The translations under genes and the position numbers were made by a program. Below are positions 1 through 12,400 of a stretch of DNA of 64,000 nt, in pieces. The stretch comes from Niebla homalea (lineage: Eukaryota; Ascomycota; Lecanoromycetes; Lecanorales; Ramalinaceae): assembly GCA_019925105.1 (NCBI GenBank), contig JAHGAU010000023.1, positions 744,001 through 808,000 of the forward strand, written 5' to 3'. The notes under the pieces are model-generated. The model made no database searches, was not told the origin of the DNA, and worked only from the letters and a program-made list of their open reading frames with translations. Within the stretch, counting starts at the first letter, position 1; each line of letters starts with the position of its first letter.

Positions 1-350
1 CGGAACGTCTTGTGAAGTAGACGGTGACGGGCCCGGAGTTTCTTCTCACTCAACGAGAACCGTGCTTCAGGGGCTGATGATGGGTAATGGAGCTTCTTGA
101 TCCTAACGGACCGTCTGAGGCGTGAAGCTTGTGGAGTGTGTGTGATACGCCGGGCAAGGGAACGTTGTTCAGGGACAGACAGTTCAATTGCGGGCTGAAG
201 TGGTGGAACGTATGGATCAGGATGATCGATATGTTCTTGGTGGTCTTGGTAGTGGTGAAGATCTTGGTGAAGAGCCCCTGGAAATGGAGCTGTGATTGAT
301 CTGAGCCTTGGTGGTTTTGGTGAAGAGGAAAGAGCCTTGGAAGTGGGCAT
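1..350 (-). CDS. Partial hypothetical protein, runs off the left edge
   Basis: On the minus strand an ATG at 350-348 opens a frame that stays free of stops for 116 codons to the window edge. An in-frame TGA lies just upstream (377-375), and A at -3 makes a reasonable start context. Base composition is normal, unlike everything after 1034. The product starts MPTSKALSSSPKPP, is rich in Pro, His and Ser in its first half, and turns basic with Arg/Lys/His clusters toward the edge (for example RRSVRIKK). I see no signal peptide, membrane segment or known domain. A second minus-strand frame (513-217, 98 codons) overlaps it, so the open frame could be chance; I prefer this one because it is longer and continues outside the window. 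Introns cannot be excluded. Function unknown. Confidence 0.3.
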   Translation of the reverse strand, partial: MPTSKALSSSPKPPRLRSITAPFPGALHQDLHHYQDHQEHIDHPDPYVPPLQPAIELSVPEQRSLARRITHTPQASRLRRSVRIKKLHYPSSAPEARFSLSEKKLRARHRLLHKTF

Positions 351-895
351 CTTGCTTCTCTTTATGCTTGAACTTCAGCACGGTGGCTGGGGTGAACTTC
401 AGCACAGGGCTGGAATGGTGACAGCTTGAACTGAGTGGCTGGCTCAGTCGAGAGGCTGGGTATACGCGACAGCAGGCTTCATGGGCCGCTTTGGTCGCCT
501 TGGTGGTAAACAAACGTTTCCCCCTGTTCTTCAGGGGTACTAGCGCGTTTGCCAGGGATCCGCCGATCCAACGGCCCTGCAGGTGCTACTGCACCCTTGT
601 AGCGTGCGCGTAGATCGGTGCACAGGGCTACTGCACCCCACGGTCTGCGCATGATGATGGTTTCAGGCTGGGTGGCGTCCCAGCCTTCTCATTTTCCGTC
701 CCAGCCTCCTCATTTTCGGGTGGCTGGGGCCCAAATCGACAGGACTGCTGAGCAACTGCAGCAGTTGTGGTGATGATGAGAGCCGTTGCGATGCTGGCGG
801 AGCGATGGTGCGGCTCTCAAGGTGTCTGAGCTGTCGTTGCTAAGGCTTGCTGATTGCTGAGCGCAGTGGTGAGCATGCAAGCCGGGCTCATAACC
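351..895. other. GC-normal flank without a recognised gene
   Basis: This is the last stretch of ordinary composition before the AT-rich isochore, with CpA and TpG present at normal levels. It holds a short tandem duplication (676-717) and a loosely repeated CTACTGCACCC motif near 585 and 628. No convincing coding frame was found. Confidence 0.6.
676..717. repeat. 21-bp tandem duplication
   Basis: Two adjacent 21-bp units, 676-696 and 697-717, both begin CGTCCCAGCC and end CTCATTTTC and differ at one base (T versus C). No function is suggested. Confidence 0.85.
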
Positions 896-1033
896 TGTTG
901 AAATGGTAGGGTATTACTTGCTTAGTTGAGTGCTATGTAAGGTGCTGAGCGATACCTATCTATGAGAAGTCCAGGAAGTAGGCTAGTCCCCTTTTGGTAA
1001 TAGCCGAGGTCTTTGCCTTCTGCACTTCTAACA
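896..1033 (+). mobile_element. 138-bp LTR (family L138) at the isochore border
   Basis: The segment begins TGTTGAAATGG and ends CTTCTAACA, the TG...CA form of an LTR. It matches, in reverse complement, the 138-bp LTR at 35491-35628 from end to end, which fixes both boundaries. It is hardly mutated. Unlike the other copy it lacks a target duplication: the left flank is TAACC and the right flank CTAAA. Normal DNA lies left and RIP-mutated DNA right. It may be the 5' LTR of a longer mutated element, or the product of recombination between two LTR copies. Orientation follows the TGTTG start and is provisional. Confidence 0.75.
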
Positions 1034-2979
1034 CTAAATATCGATTATTAATTATTTTACCTTATATTTTACTCGGATTTCTCTTAAAAATACCTCTTTA
1101 TACCGTCGTTAAACCTTACGATAAATCCGATAAGCATTTTAATACTTATAATAAAAGGATATTCCCTTTATATTAATAATAAATCTCTTTTAATTTTAAA
1201 AGATTTTTTATAGCGATTATAATCTTTAATATAATAACTTTATTTCCGGATATTATTAAATCTTTATTTATTAAATAATAATCGTAAATCGTTTAAAACG
1301 TTAAGGGTTAATTATCCGATTTATCCCATTAACGGTTTATATTATTACGGTTTAAGGCTTTAAGTTACGGTAAATAGCTTAAATATTAAGCATATATTTT
1401 AAGGTATTATTTTTCTAAAAGACGGTAAAATTATAATATTATAAGATTAGGTTTCGTTACGATTTAATAATAAAGTTTATACGTTAATTAATAAAGTTCT
1501 TAAGCAAGAAATTTATATATTACTTATTATTATTATTTAAAGCTTCCCCGTTATTACGTTAAAAGGTATATAAATTAATCGGTAACTCTATATTAATAAT
1601 ATTATTTAAGTTAATTATTTATGGGCGGAAAATAATATTTATTAAAACGTTTATTTCCGATATTTATACCTTATAAATCGTACTTTTATATTAACGAAAT
1701 ATAGGTACCCTTTATATTTCTTTTTTAAATAGAAGTTCTAATTATTTCTATTTTAAGGGAATATAAAGACGGAATAATTAATTTATAAATATTAATTTAA
1801 AAGCGGTAAAAATTTAATTAACGAAGATTAAAATTAATATTATAATATAAAAGTAAAGCAATAAGTACGGTTTATTTAATATATTAAGGATATTAAATTC
1901 GTTTTTATTATAGTTATAAATTATTATATAGAATCATAATAGAACGGGGTATTAAGCATAAAGGGGATTATTAATATGTCTTTATTACTAAAATAACCTT
2001 TAATATATTTATATACGATCTTTAATATTATTTACGGCCGTTCTTTTCCGTTAAAGTTTATAAGTAAAATAACCTTAATATATCCGTAATAAACCGTAAA
2101 AAGAATAATAGGCCGGTTTCCCGTAATTCTAGTTAGTTATATAATTAAAATTAATTATATATAATACCGCTTATAATTAAATATTACCTTAAAGGAGAAG
2201 AATAGGGTCTTAAGGAATTTAAACTCGTCCTCTATACGTATAATAGGCTTTTTCTTTTTCTTTATATATAAATTATATTTAATAATAAGTTATTATTATA
2301 TTTATAATTAGTTAATAAAAAGCATAATATTATAACGCCTATATACTCCGTATATTTAACTCTTTATAAGCGGATTAATTATTTAATTACCCGTTTCTTT
2401 CTTCTATATTAAGTAAAATACGTTTTAATATATTTATAAGGTATTAACCGTACTTAACGTATCCTTTTAAACGGAGAGAAATCAATTAAAAAAGATGTAA
2501 AAGACGTTAATTAAAATCTTTTTAAAAATAATAATAAAATTTTTCTTTATAAATTTATAGTATTTAAGGACGTTAATTTATTCCATTTAATAAAATATAA
2601 GGGGGGGACGGCATAAAGGATGCTACTTTCAGCTGGTCCGGGCGCCGCTTTTAATAGCCTTTTAGCCGATTAAGATAATTATTAAAAAGTCGGCTATAAA
2701 GTATCCTTTTTTTATATAAGCTTCTTTTACTTATATTATAGATTACCTTTTTTCCTTTAACCTGGTAACCTTCCTTTACCTTTAATTATTTATCCTTATT
2801 AACTTTACTTTCTTATTTTTTTTTATTATTTATTATTTACGTTATTCGTTATAGCCGTTAAAAGATATATAAAGTATATAATAAGACAATTAGCAGAATA
2901 TTATAAATAGATAAAGGCCGAACTAAACATTTTAACCCTTACCCAACGTATTTATAAAGCGAATAATAAAAATTTATAA
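1034..2979. other. RIP-mutated remnant, unidentified
   Basis: AT-rich DNA with CpA and TpG nearly absent. Stops fall in all frames, so no gene survives. Weakly protein-like plus-strand stretches occur around 1900-2260, but I could not assign them to a family. A G-run at 2582-2588 followed by a 50-bp pocket of normal composition (about 2589-2640, TGCTACTTTCAGCTGG) stands out and could be a polypurine tract plus an LTR start. Between about 2880 and 3060 a plus frame interrupted by TAA/TAG looks like a mutated hydrophilic, coiled-coil-like protein. Confidence 0.5.
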
Positions 2980-5900
2980 AGTTAAATTAAGAATTTATAG
3001 TATAAGTAAAAAGATCTTTTTTACTTTATAAAGAAAAGTAATATTTTTTTATTTTATAAATTATAAAGTAATCTTTAATAATTGACTTTATTAGAAACTT
3101 TAACAACGTTTAAAGAAAAAAGATTTATTATATATTTCTTTTTATAATTTTATATTATATATATGCCGTTAATTAAACCTTTTAAGGTTATTTTTCTTAA
3201 TTTTTTTTCCTTCATATTTATTTATTAATTAAAGAAATGCTTATTTTTTCTGCGTAATTATTAAGGATCTTTACAATTATTATTTTTAAGGTTTGCTTTG
3301 ATATATAAAGGAACATAATTAACCTATAAGCTTTTATTTTTAAGTAATTTAACTTAATTAATTTTTAAGGATAATTATTTTAGTCTTTTTAAACTTATAA
3401 AAGTAATAATTATTTTTAAAATAATCTTAAAATCGATAAATAAAGACCTTCTTAAATAATAATATTATTATTAATAAGAATTTATTTAAAATTTGATTTA
3501 ATTTAAAAATTAAAATTTTTAGCTTATTAATCGTTTTAATTATTATTTTTAAGGTTACCTCCTTACTAATAATTACCGCATCGGGGTATATAACTCCTTT
3601 AATATTTATTAAATTTATATTTAATAAAGGAGGGAAGAAAACCCTTTTAAGGGCCTTAATTTTACCGTTAAAGGTATTAATTGTTATATTATCGGGTTCT
3701 TAAAGAAACGGGGATTTAAAGATAAATTTGAGTTTTTTACTTTACTTTTTATTATACTTTATTAACTTTTATACTTTATAAGGGAAAATGGTTAAGTCGT
3801 AAACTAATAACCGGAAACATATTTACTTAACCTTTTTCATGGTCCTTTCCTTTTCCTTTTAGGCTTTTTCTTATTATATAAATATTTCTTAATTTTTATA
3901 TTTAATAATTTATTCAATTAACGTTTTTACTTTTATAATTGTTATTATATATTCTTTATTATAATAAGTCTTAATTCTTTAAGACGGTTTCGTTATTAAG
4001 ATTTTTATATTAGTCATTTTATTTAACGATTTTATTTATATATCTTATAAAAAGGTTAATTGAACTTTCATTATTTAATTAAGGAAGCTTTATTAATTAC
4101 GTTACCGTTTTTCTGCTTTTATATATATTTTAACCTTTTCTATTATGTTTTACGTCCTTTTTATTAATATTAATAACGTTATATTAACCGATTAATCTAA
4201 GGTTATGTATATTAATATATAGTTTGATTTATATTTTAAGTTTTCTCGAAACCTATATATTATTATTACGTTAATATTCCTTTTTATATTAAACATTGAA
4301 CTAATTATTATTTTAAATCCTTAATTCTTTTATATTATAATATTTTAAGATATTAATAGTGAAAAGTTAAATATTATAATAATTATTAATAGCTCTTTTA
4401 GTTTAATATAATTATTTATACGGGTTTTTTTTATTTTCTATATTATAATAAAGGTTAAAGTCTTTTAATATAATATATTCCTTAAGTATAAATATAATTC
4501 TTTTAAGCAATGATATTATAAAAAACTTTATTTTATTGATTAACGGTAAATTATATATATTATAGATATTTAAGTTATTTCCTATATTCTTTTCTTACGT
4601 AATCCGGAACGTATATAGATTTCCGTTATAATAAGTTATATGTTAATTATTTATATTTAATTTTTTATTTATAAAGAAATATATCCGGGTTATTTCGTTT
4701 CCTTTAAACGTTAAGTAAAACTTTTTACCCGGGTTAATTAAAAAGTATATATATAGGTTACATAATAACTGTTATATTATTATAATATTAACGTTTTTTA
4801 CCTTTTTAAAATTAAACATTAATAATACCGTTTCAATCATTTTATTTTATTTTATATATTATATTATATTACTTTTAAATGTAATAATATATTATATATT
4901 AATTTCCGTTAAGGTTTTTTTTTTATTTATTTCTATTTAAATTATTAGTATTTTTTATTAAAGTTAAACGATATTTATTTCGGCTTTTTTATAGTTATTA
5001 TCGTTATTATAAAGTAATTAAACTTAAAGACTAATATTATAATAAGTTTCTTTTTCTTTATATTATTTATTATAGTTTTTTATCTGTTTTTATTTATTTA
5101 ACTTTATTTCCGTTTTAAAAGCATTTTTAATTAACTTATGAACCTAACTTTATATAAATTATACCATTAAACCTTGACGGTTATCTTAATTTCCTTATAG
5201 TTAATCTCTTTAATTTTTATTGGGTATCCCGGGTCTTATACCGGGTACTTATCTCTCTTATATACCGTATATTTATATACGTCTTTTATGAAACCTTTAT
5301 TTATTAAGCTTACGTATTTATATATATTATATACTTTATATTATTAAAATATTTTATAATATTATATTTATAGTTTTAATACTTAAAGCATTAATAAATA
5401 TCAGCCGTTTTATTTTATAACTGGATTAATTTAAGGGATTTTTTTTTAATAATCTTTTTATTGGGAATATTACTATGTATCTTTATTATTTTATTAACAT
5501 TATATTTAGTATATTTATAAAATACTTTTTTATCCGTTTTAAGGTATCCGGTTTTTTTATTATGAAAAGAAGTTTATAATTAATGATTTTTAATCTGAAA
5601 TACAACATCATATTCTTTTTCTTTTATATATTTTAAAGTAGACTTTTTTTACTTTTATAAAATATATTAAATATAATTTATTTACTATAATAATAAATAA
5701 TTATCTTAATCTTTTTACCGTTTTAAACTTGTTTTTACCGGCTTATATTTTTATATTTTTATATTTTTATTTCTTTTTAAGGACGCCGTATTAAAAAAGA
5801 TATTTCCGCTCTATAATTTACGTATAATAATAATTTACTCCGTTGATGACTCTCCCGTTATTTTAAACGTTTTTATAAGTTATAAAAAATTTATTTTTAT

Positions 5901-6783
5901 AACAATATTCTTTTTTTCTTTAATTTTTTTTAATTTTTATCATTTTTACTTTCTTTAACGCCGCCGTTTTCTTTTTAATCCGTATTATCTTTTTCTTAAT
6001 TATTATATACTTTTTCTTCATGGCCTTTACCGCTTAAGTTTCTTTTATTTAAAAGGTTCTTATTATTGCCTTTTTACTTTATACGTTTACCCTTTAATCT
6101 TTATTTTTACTTTTTATTAATATCTTTATTATTACCTTTTAAGCTTCCCTTAAATATTTTAATTCCTTTAATTTTACTTTTATTTTTTTTATAAAAGTCC
6201 CTTATTTCTTATAACCTTATTTATAATATCGGCTAGGTTTTTAACGTAATAACCGTTTACTTTATTATAAGTAACCCGTTTAAAGCTTTTACCGCCTTTT
6301 TTCCTATTTTTATTCATTTTACGCATTTAACTTATTATTTCCTTTATTTTCCGTTCTTAATTATTTATAAGCTTATTATTTTTATTATTTTCGTCTTTAT
6401 TTTATATACACTTAATATTATTAATATTATATTTACTTTACGTATACTTATCGTTTTTTCTGCCCGCCGCCGTTACCGCCCCGATCTCTTTAAGGCTTTT
6501 TTATCCCTTATTTTTTTACGTGTTTTATATATAATTTTTTATATATATCTTATTAATTATAACTTTTTTACTTAATTTAATAATTATTTATCGCGTTATT
6601 ATCGCGTTATTTATATAATTTCCCGTTACCTTTATTAATATAGGTTACTTACCCGTATATTCCCTCGTTCTTAATTATTATACCACCTATATTTATCGTA
6701 ATTAAAGCATTGGCCTTATAATTATTTAAGTTATACGTATACGTATCGTTTTGGACCTCTAAGGTCCCTTTCTTCGTCGACAT
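2980..6783 (-). mobile_element. LINE A, Tad1/I-like, RIP-mutated, lacks 3' part
   Basis: The 5' end is at 6783-6781, where the reverse complement reads ATGTCGACGAAGAAAGG and matches the ATGGCGACGAAC start of the other LINE copies for about 55 bp. Reading leftward it stays collinear with LINE F: the segment before the reverse transcriptase lies at about 3585-3725, exactly where the distance from the start predicts, and RT sequence continues to about 2980, where the match ends. The last third of RT and the AATC tail are therefore missing. The region just after the 5' end is more diverged from copies D-G than they are from one another, suggesting a sister subfamily. Many stops; not functional. 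Confidence 0.8.
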
Positions 6784-7910
6784 TAAGTTAAAATATTCTA
6801 ATAATAATATTCTAATTTAATAAATAGGGTATTACGGTAAAACATATTTATTTTTAATATAAAAACGATAAATTTTTATCCTTCTTATATAACTTATAAG
6901 ATAAATAAAAGCAATAAATACTATATAATATGATAGCCCTAATCTATTTATAACTATAATAAAGGTTACTATATAGCTTACTTTCTTTATGCCCCTTATA
7001 ACTCTTTTTCCTTTAATAATATTACTTATATCGAAGTCGGATTTATTACTGTTTTTTTTAGCTTTAAAGTTAATAAAGTTAATAAAACTAGTAATAGATT
7101 TAATAAAGCTGGTGGTAAATCTAGTGGTAGAGTCGGTGGTTTATTACCCTTATTGTTACCGTTACCGTTACCGTTATTTCCTCCGTTATTATTCTTAGAT
7201 ATTATATCGTAGTCTATTAATACGGGAGTCGGTAAAAATAAATAATCCTTTTATTATTCTTTTTTCCCCCTTTTTATATAGGGCCAACGGTGTTATTTAT
7301 GAATTCCTTTTTTTCTTTGTTATTTAATAATAACTTAATAATAATATAAAATGTATTTTTATTTCTGGGATATTAATGAAATAAAAAAACGGTTCTTTTT
7401 TAAGTTAAATTAAATTAATCTTATCGGCCTTATAGAACTTATTCTCTTTAAAAAAAACGTCTTTTATATAAACTACTTTCTTCTGGCTAGATATCTATAT
7501 ATTATAAATATTAATATTATTATAGTTAATAAGGAAATTAATATATGTTTTTATTATTGATTTCTTTTTCTTAAGGATTAATTTCTTAAGTCAATAGGCT
7601 TTATAGTTATATTATTTAAGGTACTAAAGGTTTAATTTTAAGCCAATAACCTTCTTAAACGGTATAATTTATAAATATTTTTTTATTAATATTCATGATT
7701 TATAATTATAAGAATTAAAGAAATTTCACTTATAGTTTTATAACCTTTGTTTTTATAGTTAATAGATTGTTTTTTATTTTAAATAACCGTTTCATATAAT
7801 AGTATATAATATTAATAACTTAAAGGTAATATTAAATTTATTAATAAAATTATTAAATTTAAGTCTTAAGGATCTTTCTCCGATTAATTAAATAAAGGCT
7901 ATTTTATAAT
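6784..7910. other. AT-rich remnant with a Gly/Asn-rich frame
   Basis: RIP-mutated DNA between LINE A and the SINE. The minus strand keeps a stop-free run of 74 codons (7250-7029) between TAA triplets, with an Asn/Gly stretch (GGNNGNGNGNNKGN) followed by a Pro/Leu-rich segment (PPTLPLDLPPALLN). Such low-complexity linkers occur in gag-like proteins of LTR retrotransposons, but no diagnostic motif is present. A TTACCG triple repeat (about 7155-7173) encodes part of the Gly/Asn run. Confidence 0.35.
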
Positions 7911-7923
7911 AATATTGTATTTT

Positions 7924-8647
7924 GATTGATTGATTTATTTATTTATATACGAGTCTAGCTATTGAGTTAATTTCGGCGTTCTATAATGCTGATAACTAGG
8001 TTATAATTCTTAATATTTATATTTATTTTGAATTTATCGCTTTAATTTTTAAAAGGGAAGAAAAAACGGTAATCGGCTAACTTAGCCCTAGCTTACCTTC
8101 AATATTAACTTGATTAAAATAAAAACCTCTCCCCCGTAGTTATTTACCTTAATATTACGATTAAGTCCTTACGTTAACCCGATTAAGATTAATAAATACC
8201 TTAAATCCTTAGTTTATTATCTCCGTTAAGAATCTATTACTATCGTTATAATCTACGGTGGGGACTTAATAGCCTTATTAAGCTTGATCGGGGGGAAGTA
8301 ATCCCGATTATATAACTTTATTATTCTTAACGTCCGGGCTTTATTTCAAGTATTTTATTATATAACTTTTTCAGATTAACCTTATTTAATTTTAACTTTA
8401 ACCTAAAAATGTTAAATCCCCGTAATCCCTTTTTATTAGCCCTATATAGCAATTAAGTTTATTTAAGGTTAAAGATAGGTACCGGTAAATTATCGGATAT
8501 TTATTATTGCTTTATTTATAATAATTACGTAATTTACCGGATAAGGTTTAAGGGCTCTTAATAAAATCGTCCCTTACCCTTAAAATATTCGATTATTCTA
8601 TAGTTTATCTTCTATACGCAAAAATGCTATTTCGCTACGCTCGCCCC
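7924..8647 (-). mobile_element. SINE-like element, copy 1
   Basis: A 724-bp element that matches the copy at 38600-39328 along its whole length in reverse complement. On the minus strand it starts GGGGCGAGCGTAGCG at 8647 and ends in an AATCAATCA tail at 7924. A 13-bp target duplication flanks it: AATATTGTATTTT (7911-7923) and AATATTATATTTT (8648-8660); the single difference is a RIP-type G/A. The last 60 bp resemble the 3' end of the LINE family in the window. There is no reading frame of note. It is more mutated than copy 2 in the head but keeps the same plan. Confidence 0.8.
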
Positions 8648-8660
8648 AATATTATATTTT

Positions 8661-9433
8661 AATTATTTCAATAATATCGAAAGCCAAGGAGAGCGCCAAG
8701 ATATATCACGTAATTTAGTCACGTGACCTATAAGTCTTATTAATAAGGCAGGAAATAAAATAATAAAGTCCAGGATTTAACGTTAGATATAATAATTTTA
8801 TTTAATCGGGTTAACGCGGAATTCTTAAACTTAATTAAATCTTTTAAATAAATTAAATTAACTAATTTATACCTCTTAAATTTAATAAATTATAAGCTTA
8901 AAAGGGGTTTTCCGGGTTTAATTAAGTATATTTAAGTACCTATATAACTTTAATAATACTTTAAGAGGTTTAATACCGGCCTTATTAACTTAAGACTTTA
9001 CCGACCTAATATTTTTCCTAGCCTATAAAGTTATAATTTTCTTCCTTAATCAGTATAATAACTTTTAAATTGCGGGTTTAATCCGGCATATTAATAATCG
9101 ATAATACTTTACGGTATATAAAAGCCTTAAAAAATATATAAGTTTAACTATAATTACCTTATTATTATAAACTTAAGGTATTTAAATCCCGTTATAATAT
9201 AAAAATTTTTAAAGTATAAAGATCGCGATTAATAATCTTAATAAAATTGCTACCTTAAAAGTAGCCGTATACATACGTAATTACCTATATTTCGGCGAGA
9301 AATTCTTTACTTTAACCTTAATACACTTAATTTTAAATTTTTTTTAAAAAATAAATAATAATTCTTATAAGCTTAATATTTCATTTAACGGAAATTACCT
9401 GTTATATATATTATTATTAATTATATTTATTAT
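8661..9433. other. AT-rich DNA without a recognised gene
   Basis: RIP-mutated composition with stops in all frames. A short pocket at about 8678-8728 keeps CpA and TpG (AAAGCCAAGGAGAGCGCCAAG, with a CACGTGAC palindrome beside it) and so looks less mutated than its surroundings. Nothing else stands out. Confidence 0.5.
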
Positions 9434-12400
9434 AAGATTAGAGGATGGCGACGAACAAAGGGACCCCAGAGGTCCAAAACGATACGTATACGTATAGCTT
9501 TTATAATAGTAAAGAAAGTACATTAAGTACGATAAGTGGAAGTAACGTGGTAGTTAAGAATAAAATAGTAAATAAATAAATAACTTATATTAATAGAAAC
9601 GGCAATAATATATACGGGTAATATAATAATAATAAGCCGGATAACGCTAAAAATAAATAAGGGAATTAAGGTTAATAAAATACGTATATTAAAACGCGTA
9701 AAACGCGTAATAATAAAACGGAAATAATAAGTAAATAAAAGGGTAAAAAAACCGGTATAGCGGTAACGGTAAAGGGTATAAACGGAGGGAAAAGGTAAAA
9801 AGACTACGGCGAAAATATTATTAAAAATATATAAAGGGGAAATAAAATTAATAAAGAGGATAAGATTTTAAGGGATTAAAGGTAAAAAACAAAGACGGTA
9901 CGTCGCTTAATAAATAAAGGTGAAAAGGTAATAAGGAAGGTTATAAAAGCTTTAAAAAGACTTTTTATAATAAAGTAAAAGGATATTACGTTAAAAACTT
10001 AACCGATATTATAAATTAAGCTAAAAAACGTAAAGGACTTCTATATAAAAATAAGGGTAAAATTAAGGGAGGCGGAGCGGTTACGGGGCTTTTAAAAAGC
10101 GGTAATAAAAACGTTAATAAAAAATAAAAACGGCGGCTTAAGGTTAAATATATAAAGTGAAAGTACGAAGGTAACGGCCTTTTAAATGAAAAAAAGCTAG
10201 GTAATAAGGATAATAAAAAGGGTACCCGCGGTAAAGAATAAGGGAGTAATAAAAAAGAAAGCCGCCGTATTAAAAAAAATAAGGATAATAACGGTTTACT
10301 TATTTAATAATGAAAAAAAGAATATGGTTATAAAAATAAACTTATTATAATTAATAAAAGCTTTTAAAATAACGATAAAACCGTTAATAAAACAGATTAT
10401 TATAATACGTAAATTATAAAATAAAAATATCTTCCTTAATATAACGTTTTTAAAAATAAAAGAAAACTTAAAGAAGTTTAAAGCTTAAGTTAATAAAGGA
10501 AAATATAAATTAATTAAGGTTTTAAGGTAATTATTTACCGTTATAATAAATGAAATATATTTATTACGTTTTATAAAAGTTAAAAAAGAAACTACGTTAA
10601 AGAATATAAAAAGGGAAAATATAGTTCTTTACTTAAAATTTAAGATTATTAACTATAGTTTTTTTCCGATAATAAGGAAACTTAATTCTTTAAAATACAT
10701 AAAAAGGTACTTTATTATTTTATTAAATATAATATTAATAAAAATATATAATAACGTCTTAAATAAAGGGATTATTAAAAAGGCATCTCTTAAAATAACT
10801 TAATTATAAAATAAGGCAGTTAATATTTTTTAATATTTTAAGTATTAAAATTATAAATATATTATTATAAAATACTTTAATATTATAAAATATACGGTTT
10901 ATATTAAAAGCTATAATACTTATAAGTATATAAAATAAATAATTAAGGAACTTATAAAGGGTACGTTTAAATATATAATATATAATAAGGAAAAATATTT
11001 AATATAGGATTTTAAATATATAATAAAAGTTAAGGAAATTAAACATAAAGAGACCCGGATAGCCGTAAAAATCTAACGGTATAATACGTACGAGATTAAT
11101 TTAACGGGTTAATTAAAGGTAACCTTAAAACGTAAACTTAATTAATTAAATAATAAAAGGTAAATAATAATAACGGATAAAATAAAAAAAAGGAAATTCT
11201 TTATAATTCCGATTTTAAAGGCCGGCTATTTTATATCTTTAATAATAACCGGGAAAGTATTAAGTTAGAAAACGTTTAATTTTAATAAAAATTTATAACT
11301 TAAATAAATATAAAAAAAGGAGTTTTTATAAAAATTAATATATAATATATTAACGCTTTTAAGAATAATATAATATAACGTCCGTAATAAAAGAATTGGA
11401 GTAATAATACCGATATTTAAGTTTAAAAAAAATTAAAGATATTAACGTTATAATAATATAAGAATTATTATATAACTTATATATGTATTTATTTATTAAC
11501 CCGGGAAAAAGGTTTTATTTAGCCTTTAAGGGGGATAAGATAACTAAAATATATTTCTTTATAAATAAGCGACTTAACGTAAATAACTAAGATATTATTT
11601 ATTATAATAAAAACCTTTATATACTTTATATTATAAAAGAAAAAAACTTAAAAAGTAATTTTAATATTTATAATATATATAATTTACCGCTAATTAATAA
11701 AGAAGGACCTTTTACGATACCGTTATTTAAAAAAGTTTTAATTACTTTAAATAAATATATATTACTTAAAGACCTTAATTTATATTATTATATATAAAAT
11801 AAAGAAAAACGTACAATAATTTATATTAAATTAAATAATTTATTAATAATTACCGCTTAAATTAACCTCTTATTATTAATATTATAAAGGATTATTATAT
11901 AAGAAAGTTATAAGTTTAAAACGACGATTAATTTAATTTTTAATATAGAAGAGGTTACTAATATAATTATAATATATAGGTTATAAAAGGACTTAAAATA
12001 TAACTTAAATTATATACCGATATAAATAACCTTAAATTAAACCGTTAATATAACCTTATTATTACCGGTAAGGAGGGCGTAAAAAACGGTTTAAAAAATA
12101 AAGGTTTATATAAAAACGGAGGAAATAATAATATAGTTTACGGATTTCCTTGAATTAAATAATAAAAATTAAATTAACCTTTTTATAAAGTAAATAATAA
12201 AGGTATTAGATAAAATAATCAATAAAATAATTTTAATAATAAAACTTTTTTAAAGAGTTAAAATTTATTAAAATAAAGGATATACGATTATAACCGTAAA
12301 AATAAAAAACATTAATTAAATAAACTATTAAATATAAGAATTAAGAAATACTTAATTAATTAAAAGTTACTTAAAAAGAAAAGAAAAAAGTTATTAAGAA

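Noticed and set aside
217..513. 98-codon minus-strand open frame
   Set aside because: It overlaps a longer minus-strand frame (350 to the edge) in another phase and has no recognisable domain; kept only as an alternative.
994..1176. 60-codon plus-strand open frame
   Set aside because: It starts inside the L138 LTR and runs into RIP-mutated DNA; chance frame.
7155..7173. TTACCG triple repeat as telomere-like sequence
   Set aside because: Only three units and inside a coding-like frame; not at a sequence end.
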